From the NCBI GenBank assembly GCA_002477505.1, contig DLQB01000053.1, positions 1-17,576 on the forward strand: 17,576 nucleotides of DNA, read 5' to 3'. A program made the position numbers and the translations under genes. The notes under the pieces are model-generated. The model saw only the letters and a list, made by a program, of their open reading frames with translations, did not search any database and was not told the DNA's origin. Every line of letters begins with the position of its first letter. Within the stretch, counting starts at the first letter, position 1. Below are positions 14,875 to 17,576 of this stretch, piece by piece. This DNA comes from Flavobacteriales bacterium UBA7443. GTDB lineage: Bacteria; Bacteroidota; Bacteroidia; Flavobacteriales_D; Sanyastnellaceae.

Positions 14875-16152
14875 TCAACCTCGGAAGGCCAATCCGCGGT
14901 AAACCGCTGCTTCGCCCAACTCTTCTTCAATGCGGAGCAATTGATTGTACTTGGCGACGCGGTCTGAGCGACTCGCCGATCCGGTCTTGATTTGACCCGT
15001 ATTGAGTGCAACCGCCAAATCTGCGATTGTCGTATCCTCGGTCTCACCACTTCGGTGACTCATGACGCTGGTGTAACCGCTGCGATGCGCCAAGCTCACG
15101 GCGTCAATGGTTTCGCTGAGCGTGCCAATTTGATTCACCTTGACCAAGATTGAATTGGCAATGTTGTTCTCAATCCCTCGCGCCAAACGGTGCGTATTGG
15201 TGACGAACAAATCATCTCCTACCAACTGAACCTTATCGCCAACGGCGTCGGTTAACTGCTTCCAAGCATCCCAATCGTCCTCTGCCAATCCGTCTTCGAT
15301 GCTTACAATCGGATACTGTTCGGACCAACCCTTCCAAAAGTCCACCAGCTCTGAACCCGTCATTTGATCGCCCGTTGATTCAAATATGTACCGGTTGCTC
15401 TCTCCATTGTAGAACTCAGAGGCTGCGGCATCCAATGCAATCAACAAATCATCCCCCGGACGGTAGCCCGCTTTCTCGACGGCTTCAATCACGACTTCAA
15501 TGGCTTCTTGATTGGATCCCAAATTGGGAGCAAATCCACCCTCGTCTCCTACATTGGTCGAATGGCCTCGTTTCTGCAGCACCTTTTTCAACGAATGGAA
15601 AACCTCAGTGCCCATTCGCAGTCCATCGGAAAACGTCTCTGCACCGACCGGCATCACCATAAATTCTTGAATGTCAATTTTGTTGTCGGCATGTGAACCT
15701 CCATTGAGGATGTTCATCATGGGAACAGGCAAGGTATGTGCATTGACTCCGCCTACGTATCGATACAAAGGCTGGCCTGCACAGTCCGCTGCTGCGTGCG
15801 CTACTGCTAAGGAAACTCCCAAAATGGCATTCGCACCAATTTTTCCTTTGTTAGCCGTTCCGTCCAAATCAATCATGATTTGGTCAATGGCTCGCTGATC
15901 AAACACATCGAAACCGTTGAGCTCATCACTCAACAGCTCGTTGACATGCTTTACCGCTTGTGCCACCCCTTTCCCCATCCATTCTTCTCCACCATCGCGC
16001 AATTCAACCGCCTCGTGAATGCCCGTTGAAGCTCCAGAAGGAACGGCCGCTCTGCCCATTGAACCGTCACCCGTGATGACATCAACTTCAATGGTAGGAT
16101 TGCCTCGTGAATCAAGGATTTGACGGGCTTGAACGTGATCAATGTAGCTCAT
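14875..16152 (-). CDS. eno: Enolase
   Basis: Enolase converts 2-phosphoglycerate to phosphoenolpyruvate in glycolysis. From the ATG at 16152 the protein has 425 residues, close to the usual ~430, and starts MSYIDHVQARQILDSRGNPT. The open frame extends upstream to 16260, but that would run into the carA 3' end with non-family sequence. Active-site residues are all visible: His154 (GGSHADN), Glu163, Glu204 (GDEGGFAPN), Lys338 (ILVKVNQIG), His366 (SHRSGETED) and Lys389 (QIKTGSASRSDR). The magnesium ligands are Asp241, Glu286 and Asp313. It lies 88 bases downstream of carA on the same strand, so it may share that transcript, have its own promoter, or both. No clear TAnnTTTG was found in the spacer. 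Confidence 0.98.
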   Translation of the reverse strand: MSYIDHVQARQILDSRGNPTIEVDVITGDGSMGRAAVPSGASTGIHEAVELRDGGEEWMGKGVAQAVKHVNELLSDELNGFDVFDQRAIDQIMIDLDGTANKGKIGANAILGVSLAVAHAAADCAGQPLYRYVGGVNAHTLPVPMMNILNGGSHADNKIDIQEFMVMPVGAETFSDGLRMGTEVFHSLKKVLQKRGHSTNVGDEGGFAPNLGSNQEAIEVVIEAVEKAGYRPGDDLLIALDAAASEFYNGESNRYIFESTGDQMTGSELVDFWKGWSEQYPIVSIEDGLAEDDWDAWKQLTDAVGDKVQLVGDDLFVTNTHRLARGIENNIANSILVKVNQIGTLSETIDAVSLAHRSGYTSVMSHRSGETEDTTIADLAVALNTGQIKTGSASRSDRVAKYNQLLRIEEELGEAAVYRGLAFRG

Positions 16153-16191
16153 TGTAATCTGTAAATAGTAGGTGTTGCGCGAATGGCACGG

Positions 16192-16208
16192 CCTGGGACA
16201 TTTCCAGG
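16192..16208. other. Small inverted repeat in the carA-eno spacer
   Basis: CCTGG and CCAGG form 5-base arms around GACATTT, extendable by a G-T and an A-T pair on the plus strand. It lies in the 88-base leader region upstream of eno. There is no T run, so it is not a standard terminator; it may be chance. Confidence 0.15.
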
Positions 16209-16240
16209 CAAACGGCGTGACGCGACGCGAAGGTACACAA

Positions 16241-17365
16241 TCAAGCGAGGACCTCCACACGCGTCATGCTCTCAACGAATTGATCGAAGAGGTAACGGCT
16301 ATCGTGAGGACCCGCTGATGCTTCCGGGTGGTATTGCACAGAGAACACGGGCAGCCCTTTCAAGGAAATACCTGCAACGGTCTCATCATTCAAGTGAATG
16401 TGGGTTACTTCGACTCCTTCATTTGCGTCAACGGACGACCGATCGACCACGAAACCATGATTTTGAGAAGTAATTTCTGCTTTCCCTGTGATCAAATTTT
16501 TGATGGGATGATTCACTCCGCGGTGGCCATTAAACATCTTGACCGTCTTCAATCCTTGGCTCAGGGCCAAAACTTGATGCCCCAAACAAATGCCGAAGAT
16601 CGGCTTACCCGAAGCGACCAATGCCTTGACCGTTTCGATTGTTTGCTCCATCGCCCCCGGATCGCCTGGACCGTTGGAAAGCATGATACCGTCAGGTGAC
16701 CACGCCAGCATCTCATCGGCCGAAGTAGACATCGGGAACACCCGAACGCCACAACCCCGCTCGGTCAGGCATCGCACAATGTTGGTTTTCACTCCCAAGT
16801 CAAGCAAGGCAACCTTGCACTTGGCCTCACCGAGTGCTGGTGCGTCATGCGCTTCAGCGCACGTGACTTCACTGCTCAGTTCCATGCCCTCCATGGAAGG
16901 CACAGCAGCGAGCGTTTCTTTCAATTCCGCTTCGTCGGTTCCATCACTGCAGATGATGGCATTCATCGCACCTGACTGTCGAATGTGACGCACCAAAGCA
17001 CGGGTGTCCAAATCGCAAATCCCAACCACATTGTCCCGGACCATATAGTCCTGCAATGTGCCAGCACCGCCCACACGACTTGCGATTGAAGAGAAGTTTT
17101 TTGTCACCAACCCCGCAATCTGAACCCGTCCAGACTCCACTTCCGCATCATGCACGCCATAGTTTCCGACGTGGGACGTGGCCATCACTAAAATCTGACG
17201 ATGATAGCTAGGATCGGTGAAAATCTCCTGGTAACCATACATTCCTGTATTGAAAGCGATCTCTCCCGTTGTAACGCCTCTCGCTCCAGCCGCATGACCT
17301 TCGAATCGGGTTCCATCAGCCAGTAAGAGTACAGCAGGTTTTTTGGTGTCGCGGGATTTTGCCAT
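16241..17365 (-). CDS. carA: Carbamoyl-phosphate synthase small (glutaminase) subunit
   Basis: CarA hydrolyses glutamine and channels ammonia to CarB for carbamoyl phosphate, feeding pyrimidine and arginine synthesis. The 374-residue length is normal. The N-terminal domain begins ALLLADGTRF-like (AVLLLADGTRFEGHAAG) with TGEIAFNTGMYGYQE. The class I glutamine amidotransferase domain carries the nucleophile Cys260 in FGICLGHQ, and the triad partners His346 and Glu348 in QYHPEAS. SNGPGDP near 230-236 builds the oxyanion region. The ATG at 17365 matches the usual family start. carB is not next to it, as eno follows. The gene has its own -7 element and lies behind a terminator, so it is uncoupled from the upstream ribosomal-protein gene. 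Confidence 0.97.
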   Translation of the reverse strand: MAKSRDTKKPAVLLLADGTRFEGHAAGARGVTTGEIAFNTGMYGYQEIFTDPSYHRQILVMATSHVGNYGVHDAEVESGRVQIAGLVTKNFSSIASRVGGAGTLQDYMVRDNVVGICDLDTRALVRHIRQSGAMNAIICSDGTDEAELKETLAAVPSMEGMELSSEVTCAEAHDAPALGEAKCKVALLDLGVKTNIVRCLTERGCGVRVFPMSTSADEMLAWSPDGIMLSNGPGDPGAMEQTIETVKALVASGKPIFGICLGHQVLALSQGLKTVKMFNGHRGVNHPIKNLITGKAEITSQNHGFVVDRSSVDANEGVEVTHIHLNDETVAGISLKGLPVFSVQYHPEASAGPHDSRYLFDQFVESMTRVEVLA

Positions 17366-17369
17366 AGCG

Positions 17370-17377
17370 CAAAGATA
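17370..17377 (-). promoter_or_regulatory. Bacteroidota -7 promoter element for carA
   Basis: On the minus strand TATCTTTG is a perfect TAnnTTTG match ending 4 bases before the carA ATG. The predicted transcript would begin at the start codon. No suitably spaced -33 TTG is visible; a TTTG lies only 7 bases upstream. Confidence 0.6.
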
Positions 17378-17446
17378 ATGTGCTCAAATAGCTTGACCGG
17401 CAGGTGCAGGCCGCAATTTCATCCCAGTTTTCAAAAATCATTCAAC

Positions 17447-17477
17447 AAAAAAAACGGGAGGCTTTCGCCTCCCGTTT
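17447..17477 (-). terminator. Rho-independent terminator after the rplQ-like gene
   Basis: On the minus strand CGGGAGGC, a GAAA tetraloop and GCCTCCCG form a perfect 8-base GC-rich stem followed by eight T. It begins about 20 bases after the TAA at 17498. It ends transcription of the ribosomal-protein/rpoA unit before carA. Confidence 0.95.
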
Positions 17478-17497
17478 CCATATCGTCAGATGGACGT

Positions 17498-17576
17498 TTA
17501 GTCTTTCTTTTCTTCCGCGTCTGCTTCCGGCGCCTCGTCGGCAGCTGGTGCTTCTTCGGCAGCAGCCTCAGCAGCC
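17498..17576 (-). CDS. rplQ: 3' end of a gene, probably 50S ribosomal protein L17
   Basis: Only the last 25 codons are inside the window, reading AAEAAAEEAPAADEAPEADA, then EEKKD and a TAA stop. An Ala/Glu/Pro-rich acidic tail of this kind is found at the C terminus of Bacteroidota L17. The order rplQ then carA then eno is one I recall from that phylum. The strong terminator just after the stop fits the end of a ribosomal-protein operon. Low-complexity acidic tails also occur on other ribosomal proteins, so the identity rests mostly on gene order. Sequence to the right of the window would settle it. Confidence 0.6.
   Translation of the reverse strand, partial: AAEAAAEEAPAADEAPEADAEEKKD

Noticed and set aside
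14896..14907. GCGGTAAACCGC hairpin near the end of eno as a terminator
   Set aside because: The stem is only four to five bases, lies inside coding sequence, and no T run follows on either strand.
16153..16260. Upstream extension of the enolase frame to 16260
   Set aside because: It overlaps the end of carA and precedes the canonical MSYIDHVQARQILDSRG start; no enolase has such an extension in my knowledge.
1..17576. Search for CRISPR arrays, insertion sequences, phage genes, tRNA or rRNA
   Set aside because: No direct-repeat arrays, transposase motifs, terminal inverted repeats, phage proteins or tRNA-like cloverleaf sequences were noticed by eye; a tRNA or covariance-model scan was not possible here.

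Overview
The window is a gene-dense piece of a Bacteroidota chromosome, with about half G+C. It is most likely from a Flavobacteriales-like or related marine lineage, but the genus cannot be read from it. Four things support the phylum. One is a very large secreted protein with a C-terminal type IX secretion (T9SS) sorting domain. Others are a GWxTD-domain lipoprotein and a lipoprotein with the TPR / beta-propeller / CRD / OmpA layout of the T9SS component PorE. Several genes carry the Bacteroidota -7 promoter element TAnnTTTG, and Shine-Dalgarno sites are nearly absent. The gene order rplQ-carA-eno, as I remember it from this phylum, fits as well. No phage, insertion sequence, CRISPR array, tRNA or rRNA gene was seen. 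Most genes are core housekeeping and envelope functions.

Layout, left to right. (1) Positions 1-1530, minus strand: a Nif3-family metal protein followed by a coiled-coil zinc-ribbon protein that is cut by the window edge. (2) Positions 1576-4698, plus strand: an envelope group of lpxK (lipid A 4'-kinase), a thioredoxin-fold lipoprotein and lpxH (UDP-diacylglucosamine pyrophosphatase). It ends at a strong bidirectional terminator (4748-4781). (3) Positions 4803-8009/8027, minus strand: a ~1070-residue T9SS-exported Asp-box beta-propeller protein with its own probable promoter. (4) Positions 8196-9908, minus strand: a predicted outer-membrane barrel gene followed by lipA (lipoyl synthase). (5) Position 9994 onward, plus strand: an OsmC-family protein. 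A 38-residue cysteine-containing lipoprotein gene faces it on the minus strand with no bases between the two stop codons. (6) Positions 10586/10601-14859, plus strand: a GWxTD lipoprotein, rlmB-type rRNA methyltransferase and the PorE-like lipoprotein. (7) Positions 14875-17576, minus strand: eno, carA, a terminator and the 3' end of what is probably rplQ.

How the genes relate. lpxK and lpxH act in the same lipid A pathway and flank a periplasmic redox lipoprotein, so that block looks like an envelope-assembly operon. The T9SS cargo and the PorE-like protein are plausibly client and machinery of the same secretion system, although they are not in one operon.

The most interesting signals are regulatory and small-scale. 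Matches to TAnnTTTG sit only 4-5 bases before the ATG of several genes (perfect for nif3, the barrel gene and carA; one mismatch for lpxK). This implies leaderless or nearly leaderless mRNAs. The second is the tiny lipoprotein gene at 10411-10527. Start codons of lpxH (TTG), the thioredoxin lipoprotein, the T9SS protein, rlmB and eno differ from the longest open frames, as explained in each entry.
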